Source: Halostella salina (GTDB lineage: Archaea > Halobacteriota > Halobacteria > Halobacteriales > Natronoarchaeaceae). From it: 64,000 nucleotides of DNA. Each line of letters opens with the position of its first letter. Positions within the stretch are counted from its first letter, which is position 1. The notes under the pieces are model-generated. The model had not been told where the DNA came from, searched no databases, and saw nothing but the letters and a program-made list of their open reading frames with translations. The position numbers were made by a program, and so were the translations under genes. Below are positions 33,086 to 42,375 of this stretch, in pieces. Location of the stretch: assembly GCF_003675855.1 (NCBI RefSeq), contig NZ_RCIH01000003.1:310001-374000 (forward strand). The letters run 5' to 3'.

Positions 33086-33322
33086 ATGCCCCGCATCGAA
33101 GTGACGCTACCGGACGACGTCGAGGTCCAGCTCGATCAGATGGTCGACCAGGGGGAGTTCGTCAACCGCGACGAGGCGATCGAGGAACTGCTGTCGCTCG
33201 GGATCAAGGAACACCAGACCGTCGCCGACACCGAGGAGCGCGGCGAGGTCGGCTTCGAGGAGGAGATGATGGCGACCGACGAGCGCTCGATCGGCGACGA
33301 CGACGACGGGTACGCGTTCTAA
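33086..33322 (+). CDS. Ribbon-helix-helix protein (CopG-like)
   Basis: A 78-residue protein. MPRIEVTLPDDVEVQLDQMVDQGEFVNRDEAIEELLSLGI is a ribbon-helix-helix DNA-binding domain (strand, two helices). An acidic tail follows. It could be a free regulator or an orphan antitoxin-like protein, but no toxin gene is adjacent. The family is common in haloarchaea. Confidence 0.8.
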   Translation: MPRIEVTLPDDVEVQLDQMVDQGEFVNRDEAIEELLSLGIKEHQTVADTEERGEVGFEEEMMATDERSIGDDDDGYAF

Positions 33323-33333
33323 CCGACTGCCTT

Positions 33334-34206
33334 CTAGAGGTCGAGGAACCGTTCGGCGTTCTCCCAGAGGAGCTTCCGCTGGACCTCCTCGGGGAAGTCG
33401 AGGTCGGCGAACTGCTCAAGCCACGGCTTCGGCTCGAGCATCGGATAGTCGGTGCCGAACATCACCTTGTCCGACAGCAGCGTCTTCGCGTAGTGGAGCA
33501 CCTGGTCGTCGATGTAGTTCGGCATCCAGCCCGACAGGTCCATGTACACGTTGCCCTTCTGCTGGCAGATGGCGAGCTGCTCCTTCTCCCACGGGAACGC
33601 CGGGTGGGCGATCAGGATCTGCAGGTCCGGGTGCTCGGCGGCCACGTCGTCGATCAGCATCGGGTTCCCGTACTTGATCTTGAGGCCGCGCCCGCCGGGC
33701 CCGCACGCGCCGAGCGTGGAGTTGCCCCCGTGGAACACGACGGGGACGCCCAGGTCCTCGATGGTCGCGAACAGCTCCTCGTGTTCCGGGTCGCTCGGGT
33801 CGAACCCCTGGGCGATCTGCTGGAACTTGAACCCCGAGAGGTCCAGGTCCTCGACCGCCCGGCGGGCCTCCGCGACGCAGTCGTCCTTGAGCGGGTCGAC
33901 GGAGGCGAAGCCGACGAAGAAGTCGTCGTGCTCGTCGCGCACCTCGGCGACGTAGTCGTTCGGAACGGGCGGGTTGCCGGTGTTGGTCTCGGCGTCCCAT
34001 CCGAGCAGGACCGCGCGGCCGACGCCGGCGTCGCGGTACTCCGCGATCATCTCGTCGTAGCCGTGGGTCTCCAGGTCCGTGCCGAAGCGGTCGGCGGCGT
34101 CCTGCATCATCTGGCCGCCGGCGTCGTGGAGGAACTCCTCGGTCGGCTGGTGGGCGTGCGTGTCGATCGCCCGCGGTTCGTCGGCGAGGAGGTCGGGAAT
34201 CGCCAT
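33334..34206 (-). CDS. Amidohydrolase (Amidohydro_2 family)
   Basis: A 290-residue TIM-barrel metal-dependent hydrolase or decarboxylase. Metal ligands are visible as DTHAHQPT, VFHGGN, LIAHPAFPW and GTDYPML, with FKFQQ in the usual Lys/Gln position. The start at 34204-34206 precedes AIPDLLADEPRAIDTHAH. The family includes ACMSD-type decarboxylases and many uncharacterised enzymes. Linkage to a hydrolase and kynureninase raises a tryptophan-degradation role, but this is inference. Confidence 0.82.
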   Translation of the reverse strand: MAIPDLLADEPRAIDTHAHQPTEEFLHDAGGQMMQDAADRFGTDLETHGYDEMIAEYRDAGVGRAVLLGWDAETNTGNPPVPNDYVAEVRDEHDDFFVGFASVDPLKDDCVAEARRAVEDLDLSGFKFQQIAQGFDPSDPEHEELFATIEDLGVPVVFHGGNSTLGACGPGGRGLKIKYGNPMLIDDVAAEHPDLQILIAHPAFPWEKEQLAICQQKGNVYMDLSGWMPNYIDDQVLHYAKTLLSDKVMFGTDYPMLEPKPWLEQFADLDFPEEVQRKLLWENAERFLDL

Positions 34207-34244
34207 GCGTGGACGCTCGGCGGTGGGGACCAAAAACCCCCGCG

Positions 34245-35216
34245 TCAGAGCCGCGCCCGGAGCGAGGCCGCGACATCGCCGAACGCCTCGTCGGCGACGG
34301 CGGCGTCCTCCGCCAGACTCAGGACCCCGTGGGGGACCGATGGGTAGTGCAGGTGGTCCACGTCGACGCCGGCGTCGTCGAGCGCCTCCGCGTAGTCGGC
34401 CCCCTCGTCGCGGAGCGGGTCGTGGCCGCAGGTGACGACCGTCGCGGGCGGCAGGTCGCCGAAGTCGTCAGTCTCGGCGGGCACCGCGTAGGGGTTCGCC
34501 CGGTCGACGGAACTCCGGAGGTACTGGTCCCAGAACCACGCAACGTCGCGCCGGGTCAGCAGCGGGCCGTCCGCGTTCTCGGCGTAGGAGCCGCCGGAGT
34601 CGTCACCAGTCGCGTCGCCGCCGTCCACACCGCCGTCGAGCGCGGCGTCGTCGACCATCGGGTAGCAGAGCGCCTGCGCCGCGAGGTCGGGACCCCCCTC
34701 GTCCCGCGCCCGGAGCGCCGTCGCCGCGGCGAGGTTCCCGCCCGCGCTCGTCCCGGCGACGGCGAGGCGCTCGGGGTCGCCGCCGACCGCCCCGGCGTGC
34801 TCGGCGACCCAGCGCAGCGCGGCGTACGCGTCGTCGACCGCCGCCGGGAACGGGTGTTCCGGCGCGAGGCGGTAGTCGACCGAGACGACGACGGCACCGG
34901 TCCGGCGGGCGAACTGCCGGCAGATGTCGTCCGACGAGTCGAGGGTCCCGAGCGTCCAGCCCCCGCCGTGGTAGAAGACGACGACCGGCGCAGGCGTCTC
35001 GGCGTCGGGGCGGTAGACCCGCAGCGGCAGGTCGCCGCCCGGCCCGTCGACCGCCAGATCCCGGACGAGGTCGACCGGCGGCGGGTCCGCGCCGCCGAAC
35101 ACCTCGTCCTCGATCCGCCGCGCTGCGTCGACCGACAGCGCGTGCCACTCGGGGATCCCCTCCCGCTCGATCCGCTCGACGACCGCGGCGATCGCTCCAT
35201 CGAGTTCCGTGCGCAT
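34245..35216 (-). CDS. Alpha/beta hydrolase, HSL/formamidase type
   Basis: A 323-residue esterase-like protein. The oxyanion motif is HGGGWTLG, the nucleophile elbow GTSAGGN, with the acid Asp in CGHDPLRD and His in VPHGVLS. This is the hormone-sensitive-lipase branch. Kynurenine formamidases share the HGGxW feature, and the gene is divergent from kynureninase with a 61-base spacer, so a formamidase role is possible but unproven. Confidence 0.85.
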   Translation of the reverse strand: MRTELDGAIAAVVERIEREGIPEWHALSVDAARRIEDEVFGGADPPPVDLVRDLAVDGPGGDLPLRVYRPDAETPAPVVVFYHGGGWTLGTLDSSDDICRQFARRTGAVVVSVDYRLAPEHPFPAAVDDAYAALRWVAEHAGAVGGDPERLAVAGTSAGGNLAAATALRARDEGGPDLAAQALCYPMVDDAALDGGVDGGDATGDDSGGSYAENADGPLLTRRDVAWFWDQYLRSSVDRANPYAVPAETDDFGDLPPATVVTCGHDPLRDEGADYAEALDDAGVDVDHLHYPSVPHGVLSLAEDAAVADEAFGDVAASLRARL

Positions 35217-35277
35217 CCTGTCGGTCCATCCCGCCGCGGGACAAAGGTACTTGCCCCGGGCGGCCCCTGTGGCGTGC

Positions 35278-36558
35278 ATGGACGAACTGGACGCCGACCC
35301 CGCGGTCGCGGAGCGCCGCGACGAGGCGGACCCGATCGCCGGGTTCGCGGAGCGGTTCCACGTCCCCGACGAGCAGATCTACATGGACGGCAACTCGCTC
35401 GGGCCGCTCTCGGACGACGCCGAGCGGACGCTCGACCGGGTGGTCGACGAGTGGCGCGAGCGCGGGATCGAGGGGTGGACCGAGGGGGAGCAGCCCTGGT
35501 TCCACTACGGCGAGCACCTCGGGGACCGCCTCGCGCCGCTGGTCGGCGCGCGCGAGGACGAGGTGGTCGTCGCCAACTCGACGACGGTGAACGTCCACAC
35601 GCTGGTCGGCACGTTCCTCGACGCCGCCGACGGCGACGCGGTGATCGTCAACGAACTCGACTTCCCAACGGACCACTACGCGATCCGCGCCCAGCTGCGC
35701 CAGTGTGACCTCGACCCCGACGAGAAGCTCGTCGTCGTCGAGAGCCGCGACGGCCGGACGATAGCCGCCGAGGACGTGGTCGCGGCGATGGACGAGCGCG
35801 ACGACGCCGGCGTCGTATTCATGCCGAGCGTGCTCTACCGGAGCGGCCAGTTGCTCGACGTGGAACGGATCACCCGCGCTGCTCACGACCGCGGCCTGCT
35901 GGCCGGCTTCGATCTGGCTCACTCCGTCGGCGTCGTCCCGCACGACCTCTCGGCGGTCGGCGTCGACTTCGCGACGTGGTGTAGCTACAAGTACCTCAAC
36001 GCCGGCCCCGGCGCGATCGCCGGCCTGTACGTCAACGAGCGCCACTTCGGCGAGACACCGGCGCTCGCCGGCTGGTGGGGCCACGAGAAAGAGACCCAGT
36101 TCGACCTGAACATGACCTACACGCCGGCGGACTCCGCGGGCGCATGGCAGACCGGGACGGTGCCGATGCTCTCGGCCGCGCCGCTGGAGGGGTCGCTCGA
36201 CGTGATCCACGACGCCGGGATCGACGCCGTCCGCGAGAAGTCACTCGAACTCACCGACTACCTCATCGAACTGGTCGACGACGAACTCGCCGCGTACGGT
36301 TACGGCGTCGGCACCCCGCGGGAGCACGACCGCCGCGGCGGCCACGTCGCGCTCGAACACGACGACGCCGAGCGGATCAGTCTGGCCCTGCGGGACCGCG
36401 GCGTCGTCGTGGACTACCGCCCGCCGAACGTCGTCCGCGTCTGCCCGTCGCCGCTGTACACGTCGTTCCGGGACGTGTACGACGCCGCCGCGCACTGCCG
36501 GGACGTTGTCGAGACCGGTGAGTACGAGGCCTACGACGCCGGCGACGACGTGACGTAG
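35278..36558 (+). CDS. kynU: Kynureninase
   Basis: A 426-residue PLP enzyme cleaving kynurenine to anthranilate and alanine. MDGNSLGPLS near residues 36-45, the PLP-Asp segment FDLAHSVGVVPHDL (Asp212) and the PLP-lysine segment SYKYLNAGPG (Lys238) are diagnostic, as is GWWGHEKETQFD. Length is normal. No tryptophan dioxygenase is in the window. The neighbouring hydrolase and amidohydrolase may belong to the same pathway. Confidence 0.93.
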   Translation: MDELDADPAVAERRDEADPIAGFAERFHVPDEQIYMDGNSLGPLSDDAERTLDRVVDEWRERGIEGWTEGEQPWFHYGEHLGDRLAPLVGAREDEVVVANSTTVNVHTLVGTFLDAADGDAVIVNELDFPTDHYAIRAQLRQCDLDPDEKLVVVESRDGRTIAAEDVVAAMDERDDAGVVFMPSVLYRSGQLLDVERITRAAHDRGLLAGFDLAHSVGVVPHDLSAVGVDFATWCSYKYLNAGPGAIAGLYVNERHFGETPALAGWWGHEKETQFDLNMTYTPADSAGAWQTGTVPMLSAAPLEGSLDVIHDAGIDAVREKSLELTDYLIELVDDELAAYGYGVGTPREHDRRGGHVALEHDDAERISLALRDRGVVVDYRPPNVVRVCPSPLYTSFRDVYDAAAHCRDVVETGEYEAYDAGDDVT

Positions 36559-36582
36559 CGCGACCGCCGCCGGCGTCAGCCC

Positions 36583-37227
36583 TCAGTGCTCCAGCCCCTC
36601 GACCAGCGCGACGACGTTCTCTTCCTCGTCCAGTTGCCGCGGGTAGACGGCGATCGGAACGACGTAGTCGCCGTCGTGGTCGACCTGCCCGATGTGGATG
36701 TACACGTCGACCGTGGTGCCGTCGAGGTCCGCCTGCCCCTCGAACTTCGACAGCGTCACCGTCTCGCCGAGCGTCGACACGTCCGTCGTTCCGACCTCGT
36801 CGCCGACCTCCATCCCGCCGTACTTGCCCTGCACCTGCTGGATGAGGTCGCGGTTCGACATCTCCTCGATGGGGTTGAACGTCTCTCCGAGGATCTCGAC
36901 CTTCGGCGTCGAGAACGCGACGAACACCGCCGCGCGCTGCTCCACGCTGAGGACGGAGACGCTCCGGTCGTACTCGCTCATGTAGTTGACCGCGACGACC
37001 TGCCGCTCCTGATTGGCGGCCGAGAACGTCCGGTCTATCTCCATGCGTTCGCTCTCTTGCTCCCCCGCCGCCTCGTACTCCGTCTCCTCCAAGCTGGCGT
37101 CGCCCGCCGTCGCCGCCGACGCCTCGAACTCCTGGGCCTCGTTGCCGAGGATGAAGCCGAGACAGCCCGACCCGGCGACGATCGCGCCGGTTACAAGTCC
37201 CCCGAACGCTCGTCGTGAGAGTGTCAT
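36583..37227 (-). CDS. DUF6517 family lipoprotein
   Basis: A 214-residue exported protein with a Tat-like signal and lipobox (SRRAFGGLVTGAIVAGSGC, Cys22). The mature part (EFEASAATAGDASLEETEYE, VVAVNYMSEYDR, VDVYIHIGQVDHDGDYVV) resembles the haloarchaeal DUF6517 family. Function unknown. It is convergent with kynU and stands 78 bases downstream of cysS. Confidence 0.75.
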   Translation of the reverse strand: MTLSRRAFGGLVTGAIVAGSGCLGFILGNEAQEFEASAATAGDASLEETEYEAAGEQESERMEIDRTFSAANQERQVVAVNYMSEYDRSVSVLSVEQRAAVFVAFSTPKVEILGETFNPIEEMSNRDLIQQVQGKYGGMEVGDEVGTTDVSTLGETVTLSKFEGQADLDGTTVDVYIHIGQVDHDGDYVVPIAVYPRQLDEEENVVALVEGLEH

Positions 37228-37305
37228 GGGGGTGGCTTCCCGTCCGGGTGATAAAAGCTTCGTGGCTCGGCCCGACCCCGTTCGGAAATCGACGAGACGG
37301 CCCCG

Positions 37306-38790
37306 CTACCGGCGGAACGTCGGGCCGTCGTCGGCGTCCTCGACGGTGACGCCGAGCGCCTCCAGTTCGTCGCGGAGCTCGTCGGCGCGCTCGTAGTTGC
37401 CGGCCTCGCGCTCCCGCTCGCGCAGGTCGAGGACGAGTTCGATCGCCTCGTCGGCGAGGCGGGCGTCGCCGTCGGCCGTCGCGTCGCCGAACGTCAGGCC
37501 GAGCACGTCGCCGCCGAACTCGTCGAACGCCTCGACGGCTCGCCGGAGCGCGCGGTAGTCGTACGCGTCGCGGTCGTCGAGGTGCCGGTTGACCGCACCG
37601 GCCAGGTCGGTGAGGATCGCCAGCGTCTCCCGGGTGTTGAAGTCGTCGTTCATCGCCGCCGTCGCGTCCGTGCGGGCCGAATCGACGGCCTCGCGCAGGG
37701 CCTCGTCCGTCACCTTCGTCCGCGCGTCGACGCCGTCGACCGCCTCGACGGCGCGGTCATAGGCGCGGTCAAGCCGGTCCCAGCGGTCGCGGGCCTCGTC
37801 TAAGGTGTCTGCGGAGAACGTCGCGCGGTTGTGGTACGCCGTCGACAGCAGGAACGTTCGGACGACGTTCGCGCCCTCCTCGGCGACCAGGTTCTCGACC
37901 GTGGCGAAGTTGCCCAGCGACGAGGACATCTTCTCGCCGGCCGTCTCCAGCAGGCGGACGTGCAGCCAGTAGTTGGCGAACTGCTGGCCCGTGGCGGCCT
38001 CGCTCTGTGCGATCTCGTTTTCGTTGTGCGGGAAGACGAGGTCCTGCCCGGCGACGTGGATGTCGATGGTGTCGTCGAGGTGGGTCGTCGACATCGCCGA
38101 GCACTCGATGTGCCAGCCGGGACGGCCCTCGCCCCACGGCGAGTCCCACGTCTCTGCGGTCGCGGCCGCCTCCTCGGCGGGGGCCGCTTCGTCGTGCTGG
38201 TGCTCGGCGATCTCGTCGGCGTCGACGCCGCCCGCCTTCCACAGCGCGAAGTCGGCCGGGTTGCGTTTCTCGCCGCGGTCCGCATCGGATCCCTGAGCCT
38301 CCATCTCCTCGACGTCCTGGTTCGACAGCTTTCCGTATTCGGGGTACTCGGTCACGTCGAAGTAAACGGAGCCGTTCGCCTCGTAGGCGTACCCCTTGTC
38401 GATCAGCGTCTCGACCATCTCGATTATCTCCGGGACGTGCTCGGACACCCGGGGGTACACGGTCGCGCGCTTGAGGTTGAGCGATCGCATGTCCCGGAGC
38501 GTGTCGGCGACGTAGTGCTCGGCCACGTCGGCCTCGTCGCTCCCGTCCTCGCCGACGCGGGCGACGATCTTCTCGTTCACGTCGGTGAAGTTCTCGACGT
38601 GGCGGACGCCGTACCCCTCGTGGTCGAGCCAGCGGTGGATCACGTCGGTGTGCACCCACGCTCTGGCGTGGCCGAGGTGGGCGGGGTCGGAAACCGTCAG
38701 GCCACAGAGGTAGAGCAGTACGGAGTCGGGGTCCTGTGGCTCGAACGGCTCCTTCTCGCCCGTGAGCGTGTTCGTCACGCGAAGGGTCAT
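37306..38790 (-). CDS. cysS: Cysteinyl-tRNA synthetase
   Basis: A 494-residue class I synthetase. The HIGH-type motif is HLGH at 38-41, zinc-binding Cys29 is in YLCGLTV, and the KMSKS loop is GEKMSSSLGN. The anticodon-binding helical region ends the protein. Length is normal. This shows that Cys-tRNA is made directly, as expected for haloarchaea. Confidence 0.96.
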   Translation of the reverse strand: MTLRVTNTLTGEKEPFEPQDPDSVLLYLCGLTVSDPAHLGHARAWVHTDVIHRWLDHEGYGVRHVENFTDVNEKIVARVGEDGSDEADVAEHYVADTLRDMRSLNLKRATVYPRVSEHVPEIIEMVETLIDKGYAYEANGSVYFDVTEYPEYGKLSNQDVEEMEAQGSDADRGEKRNPADFALWKAGGVDADEIAEHQHDEAAPAEEAAATAETWDSPWGEGRPGWHIECSAMSTTHLDDTIDIHVAGQDLVFPHNENEIAQSEAATGQQFANYWLHVRLLETAGEKMSSSLGNFATVENLVAEEGANVVRTFLLSTAYHNRATFSADTLDEARDRWDRLDRAYDRAVEAVDGVDARTKVTDEALREAVDSARTDATAAMNDDFNTRETLAILTDLAGAVNRHLDDRDAYDYRALRRAVEAFDEFGGDVLGLTFGDATADGDARLADEAIELVLDLREREREAGNYERADELRDELEALGVTVEDADDGPTFRR

Positions 38791-38872
38791 TGCCGACCAC
38801 TACCCGCCCGCACCCTTTGAAATCGTCGGAACGGCCGCCGTCGCGGTCGCGCTCCCCTCGCGGTTGGATTCG

Positions 38873-39373
38873 TCACTCCCCCGTCTCGCTCGCCGGCACC
38901 GCCTCCAGCGCGGCCTCGACGGTCCGGACGGCGTCCGCGCCCGCCCGCCGCGGCACCGCCACGACGAGCGCGTCGCCGGCCGTCGCCGCGGCCTCCACCG
39001 GTACGCCGGCGCTCGCAAGTCGCCGCAGGACGGCGGCCAGCGCCGTCGGGTCGACGTCCCCGGTCGCAAGCACGCCCGTGAGCGACCCGCCGCCGGGCGC
39101 GAGCGCGACGCCGCCCGCGACCAGCACCGCGTCGGCGGGGTCGTCGGTCGGCCCGAGGCCGCTTTCCATGGTCACGCGGGCGTCCCGCGACTGCGCCTCC
39201 ATGGGTGGGAGGTCGTCGGCGTACCGCCGGAGCGCGGTGGCGACGGCGTCCTCGTCCCCCTCAACGTCGAGGAACCGGGCGGTGGCGGTGTAGTTGCAGA
39301 CGCCGGCCCGAAGCGCGTCGACGAGGAACGGGCGCTTGTCGACCGCCCGGCGCGTTCGTTCGGCGAGTGACAT
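38873..39373 (-). CDS. DUF7523-like haloarchaeal protein
   Basis: A 166-residue protein from the ATG at 39371-39373. The N-terminal segment RAVDKRPFLVDALRAGVCNYTATARFLDV resembles a helix-turn-helix. The rest is Ala/Gly-rich alpha/beta with a possible ACT-like pattern (GVLATGDVDPTALAAVLRRLASAGVPVEAAATAGDALVVAV). It belongs to a family that I recall as DUF7523. Function unknown. It is divergent from cbiX. Confidence 0.65.
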   Translation of the reverse strand: MSLAERTRRAVDKRPFLVDALRAGVCNYTATARFLDVEGDEDAVATALRRYADDLPPMEAQSRDARVTMESGLGPTDDPADAVLVAGGVALAPGGGSLTGVLATGDVDPTALAAVLRRLASAGVPVEAAATAGDALVVAVPRRAGADAVRTVEAALEAVPASETGE

Positions 39374-39509
39374 GATCGGCACGGCGCGCTCCGGGGGCAA
39401 AAAACCGCCCGCCGTGGCCGCCGGGCGCTCGCGGCCGTGGCGGGCCGCCCGAGCGCCCCGGACCGCCGGGAGCGAAGTCCCTAAGTCGCCACAACCCTTC
39501 GATTTTCCC

Positions 39510-40382
39510 ATGCAAGCGCTGGTCATCGTGGCGCACGGCTCGCACCTGAACCCGGGCTCCAGCACGCCGACGTACCGGCACGCCGACACCGTCCGCGAGA
39601 CGGGCGCGTTCGACGAGGTCCGGACCGGCTTCTGGAAGGAGGAACCGCACTTCCGCGAGGTCCTGCGCACCGTCGAGAGCGACGAGGTGTACGTCGTCCC
39701 GCTGTTCATCAGCGAGGGCTACTTCACCGAGGACGTGATCCCCCGCGAACTCCGCGTCGACGACGAGGTCGGACTGGACGACCCCGACCCCGGGTGGGAG
39801 CCCCGCGTGGCGACGCCCGAGGACGTGGACAAGACGGTCCACTACTGCGGTCCCGTCGGCACCCACGACGCGATGAGCGACGTGATCGTCCAGCGCGCCG
39901 AAAGCGTCACCGGCGACCCGGACGTGGGCGAGGGCTTCGGCCTCGCCGTCGTCGGCCACGGCACCGAACGCAACGAGAACAGCGCGAAGGCGATCTACCA
40001 CCACGCCGAGCGCATCGGCGAGCGCGACCGCTTCGACGAGGTGAAGGCGCTGTTCATGGACGAGGAGCCGGAGGTCGACGACGTGACCGACTACTTCGAG
40101 AGCGACGACGTGGTCGTCGTCCCGCTGTTCATCGCCGACGGCTACCACACGCAGGAGGACATCCCCGAGGATATGGGGATGACCGACGACTACCGCGAGG
40201 GGTGGGAGACGCCGACGGAGGTCGACGGCCACCGGATCTGGTACTCCGGGGCGGTCGGCACCGAGGACCTCATGGCCGACGTGGTGCTCGAACGCGCCGA
40301 GGAGGCGGGTGCCGACGTGGGCGACGCCGTCGAGGCGGTCCGCGAACTGACGGGCGGCGTCCGGTCGCCGGCGGACGACTGA
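39510..40382 (+). CDS. cbiX: Sirohydrochlorin cobaltochelatase CbiX (two-domain)
   Basis: A 290-residue chelatase with two homologous halves. The first starts LVIVAHGSHLNPGS and has VVPLFISEGYFTEDVIP. The second has LAVVGHGTERNENS and VVPLFIADGYHTQEDIP. The His of each HG motif is a candidate metal ligand. It inserts Co2+ (or Ni/Fe) into sirohydrochlorin in cobalamin or siroheme synthesis. A DR2241-type Fe-S protein often linked to it lies 3.5 kb downstream. Confidence 0.9.
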   Translation: MQALVIVAHGSHLNPGSSTPTYRHADTVRETGAFDEVRTGFWKEEPHFREVLRTVESDEVYVVPLFISEGYFTEDVIPRELRVDDEVGLDDPDPGWEPRVATPEDVDKTVHYCGPVGTHDAMSDVIVQRAESVTGDPDVGEGFGLAVVGHGTERNENSAKAIYHHAERIGERDRFDEVKALFMDEEPEVDDVTDYFESDDVVVVPLFIADGYHTQEDIPEDMGMTDDYREGWETPTEVDGHRIWYSGAVGTEDLMADVVLERAEEAGADVGDAVEAVRELTGGVRSPADD

Positions 40383-40472
40383 CGGGACCGGACGGCATAG
40401 CCCGGGCACGACGTTTTTCTCGTCCTGAATTCGCACGAGGCTTTTAAACGATCCCCGTCCGATCCGGGGGAC

Positions 40473-40838
40473 GTGAGCGAGGACCGTGACCTGGCGGACG
40501 TACTCGACGCCCTCAGCGACGAGTACGCCCGGGCGATCCTCGCCGAAACGAGCACCGAGCCGATGTCCGCGAAAACGCTGAGCGAGCGCTGCGACGCGTC
40601 CCTCCCGACCGTGTACCGACGCATCGAACGGCTGCAGGAGCACGACCTCGTCACGGAACGGACCCGGATGAAACCTGACGGCGGGCATCACAAGGTGTAC
40701 ACGGCGACGCTGTCCTCGCTCACTATCGACCTCGACGACGGGGAGTACGAGGCCACCGTGGAGCGAACCGACCGTGCGGCGGATCTGGACGCGGACGACG
40801 CCGCGGACCGCCTCACCTACATGTGGGAGAACCTCTGA
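40473..40838 (+). CDS. Winged-helix regulator (ArsR-like)
   Basis: A 121-residue protein from GTG 40473. LADVLDALSDEYARAILAETSTEPMSAKTLSERCDASLPTVYRRIERLQEHDLV is a winged helix. The tail SSLTIDLDDGEYEATVER is the dimer region typical of haloarchaeal ArsR-like regulators. It is followed after 2 bases by a small membrane protein gene; this pair is common in haloarchaea and probably forms a regulator-sensor unit. A CTTTTAAACG element lies about 27 bases upstream. Confidence 0.85.
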   Translation: MSEDRDLADVLDALSDEYARAILAETSTEPMSAKTLSERCDASLPTVYRRIERLQEHDLVTERTRMKPDGGHHKVYTATLSSLTIDLDDGEYEATVERTDRAADLDADDAADRLTYMWENL

Positions 40839-40840
40839 CC

Positions 40841-41152
40841 ATGACCATCGCAACGACACCCATCGAGTGGGCCATCCTGGCCGCGTCAGCGGCCTCGACG
40901 GCCGTCGGACTGTACGTCGCCTATCAGGCATACCGCGGCTACCGCCGCCACAGCAGCAGGCCGATGCAGTACCTCTCGCTGGGGCTGGTCATCCTGCTCG
41001 GGGTGACGTTCGCCTCCGCGTTCGTCGGCTCCCTGCTGCTCCGGGGCGGGGTCGTTCCCGGCGACTATCGGCCCGGCTTCACCCTGCTGGTCAGGCTGCT
41101 CCAGCTGCTCGGCGTGGTCTTCATCGCGTACTCCCTGTCGATCCGCTCCTGA
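40841..41152 (+). CDS. DUF7521-like small membrane protein
   Basis: A 103-residue protein with three hydrophobic helices (about residues 7-25, 41-63 and 78-100) and a basic loop YRGYRRHSSRP. It is translated immediately after the ArsR-like regulator. Such proteins may sense a membrane signal for the regulator (inference). Its 3' end overlaps the antisense LolA-like gene by 88 bases. Confidence 0.75.
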   Translation: MTIATTPIEWAILAASAASTAVGLYVAYQAYRGYRRHSSRPMQYLSLGLVILLGVTFASAFVGSLLLRGGVVPGDYRPGFTLLVRLLQLLGVVFIAYSLSIRS

Positions 41153-42375
41153 TCCCCCGACTCTCCACACTCCACCGTCGCCACCACGTCCAGGAGCGTG
41201 GACTTGCTGACGTTCTCCCCGTACACGCTGTACCGGTGGCCGCCACACTCCCAGGCGGCGAAGTTGAGCCCGCCGAGTTCGTCGTAGCTCACCGGCCGCC
41301 CGTCGGCGACGGCGCGGTTCTCCTCGGTGATCTCGACGATCCCCGTCCGGTTCGACTTCGTCACCGACACCTCCGCGGTGGCGTTGGCGTAGGCGACCTC
41401 CACGCTCCGGATCTCGCCGCTCGTCCGGCGGAACGTGTCCGGTTCGAACCCTGACGGCGGCCTCGGCTCAGGCACGGACATCTCGGCGGCCGCCGCGAGC
41501 GCCGTCCGTGATTCGTACGTCGTCGTCTCGGGCAGTGTCTGCCGTTCGACGGTGACGTTTTCCGGCGGCTCGAACTCGAACGTGGCGTCGGTCAACCCCG
41601 GATCGAACGTGACGTTGGAGTACGTCATCCGGACCCGGTACTGTTCGCCGTCGATCCAGTAGCGCTGGTCGTACTTCAGCGGGTAGTACCGCTCGGCATC
41701 GATCCAGAGCTTCTGGGTGACGTTCGTCAGCAGGCTACTGTTGCCCCCCGACAGCGTCCCGTTTAGCATGACCACATGCGTCTCCCGCCCGTCGACCGTG
41801 TCCGTCCCGAGGTAGGTCACATCGTACTCGGTGGCGTTGCGTGACGGCTCGCCGACCGGCGGCTCCGTCGTCGCCGGCCCCGACACGACCGGCAGCGGGG
41901 AGACGCCGGGGTTCGGGTCCTCGACGTCGGACACGCCGCGCTTGTCGTTTATTCGGGCGAAGATGTCCTCGACTCGCTCGCCCGTCGACGTGCCGTTTCC
42001 GAGGGTGTCGGGCAGCTCCTGCCGGGTCGCCGTCCCGGCGTCGTGGTCGTACAGCCACATCGTCGATCCGTTCGCGTAGATCGAGGTCCTGTTACCCGGT
42101 CCTTCGATGGTACGCTGGTACAGATACTGGCTGTCGGGGCGCTCTTTGACCGCCATCACGGTCCGGGACGAACTGTTCGGACCCTCGAACTCGGTCGTCA
42201 CGGTTGCCGAGATGCCGTCTATCGCGGCGTACTGCTCGGAGGCGTTTTCGCCGATGGGGGCCGGCTCCGACGCGCCGGTGTCGCCGCCGAACGCCGCGAA
42301 CAGCCCGGCGGCGATGATGAACACGGCGAACACGCCGACGACGGCGCGACGGAGGGGGGACTCGGTGAGCGGCAT
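41065..42375 (-). CDS. LolA/MucB-like exported protein
   Basis: A 436-residue protein anchored by an N-terminal hydrophobic segment (RRAVVGVFAVFIIAAGLFAAF). Strand-rich repeats include TVMAVKERPDSQYLYQRTIEGP, LWIDAERYYPLKYDQRYWIDG and YSNVTFDPGLTDATFEFEPP. These match the LolA-like (outer membrane lipoprotein sorting-like) fold. The start at 42375 follows a CATTTTTG element by about 26 bases. Compared with its neighbour paralogue it has a 25-30 residue C-terminal extension, encoded where it overlaps the small membrane gene. Function unknown. Confidence 0.75.
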   Translation of the reverse strand: MPLTESPLRRAVVGVFAVFIIAAGLFAAFGGDTGASEPAPIGENASEQYAAIDGISATVTTEFEGPNSSSRTVMAVKERPDSQYLYQRTIEGPGNRTSIYANGSTMWLYDHDAGTATRQELPDTLGNGTSTGERVEDIFARINDKRGVSDVEDPNPGVSPLPVVSGPATTEPPVGEPSRNATEYDVTYLGTDTVDGRETHVVMLNGTLSGGNSSLLTNVTQKLWIDAERYYPLKYDQRYWIDGEQYRVRMTYSNVTFDPGLTDATFEFEPPENVTVERQTLPETTTYESRTALAAAAEMSVPEPRPPSGFEPDTFRRTSGEIRSVEVAYANATAEVSVTKSNRTGIVEITEENRAVADGRPVSYDELGGLNFAAWECGGHRYSVYGENVSKSTLLDVVATVECGESGDQERIDREYAMKTTPSSWSSLTSRVKPGR

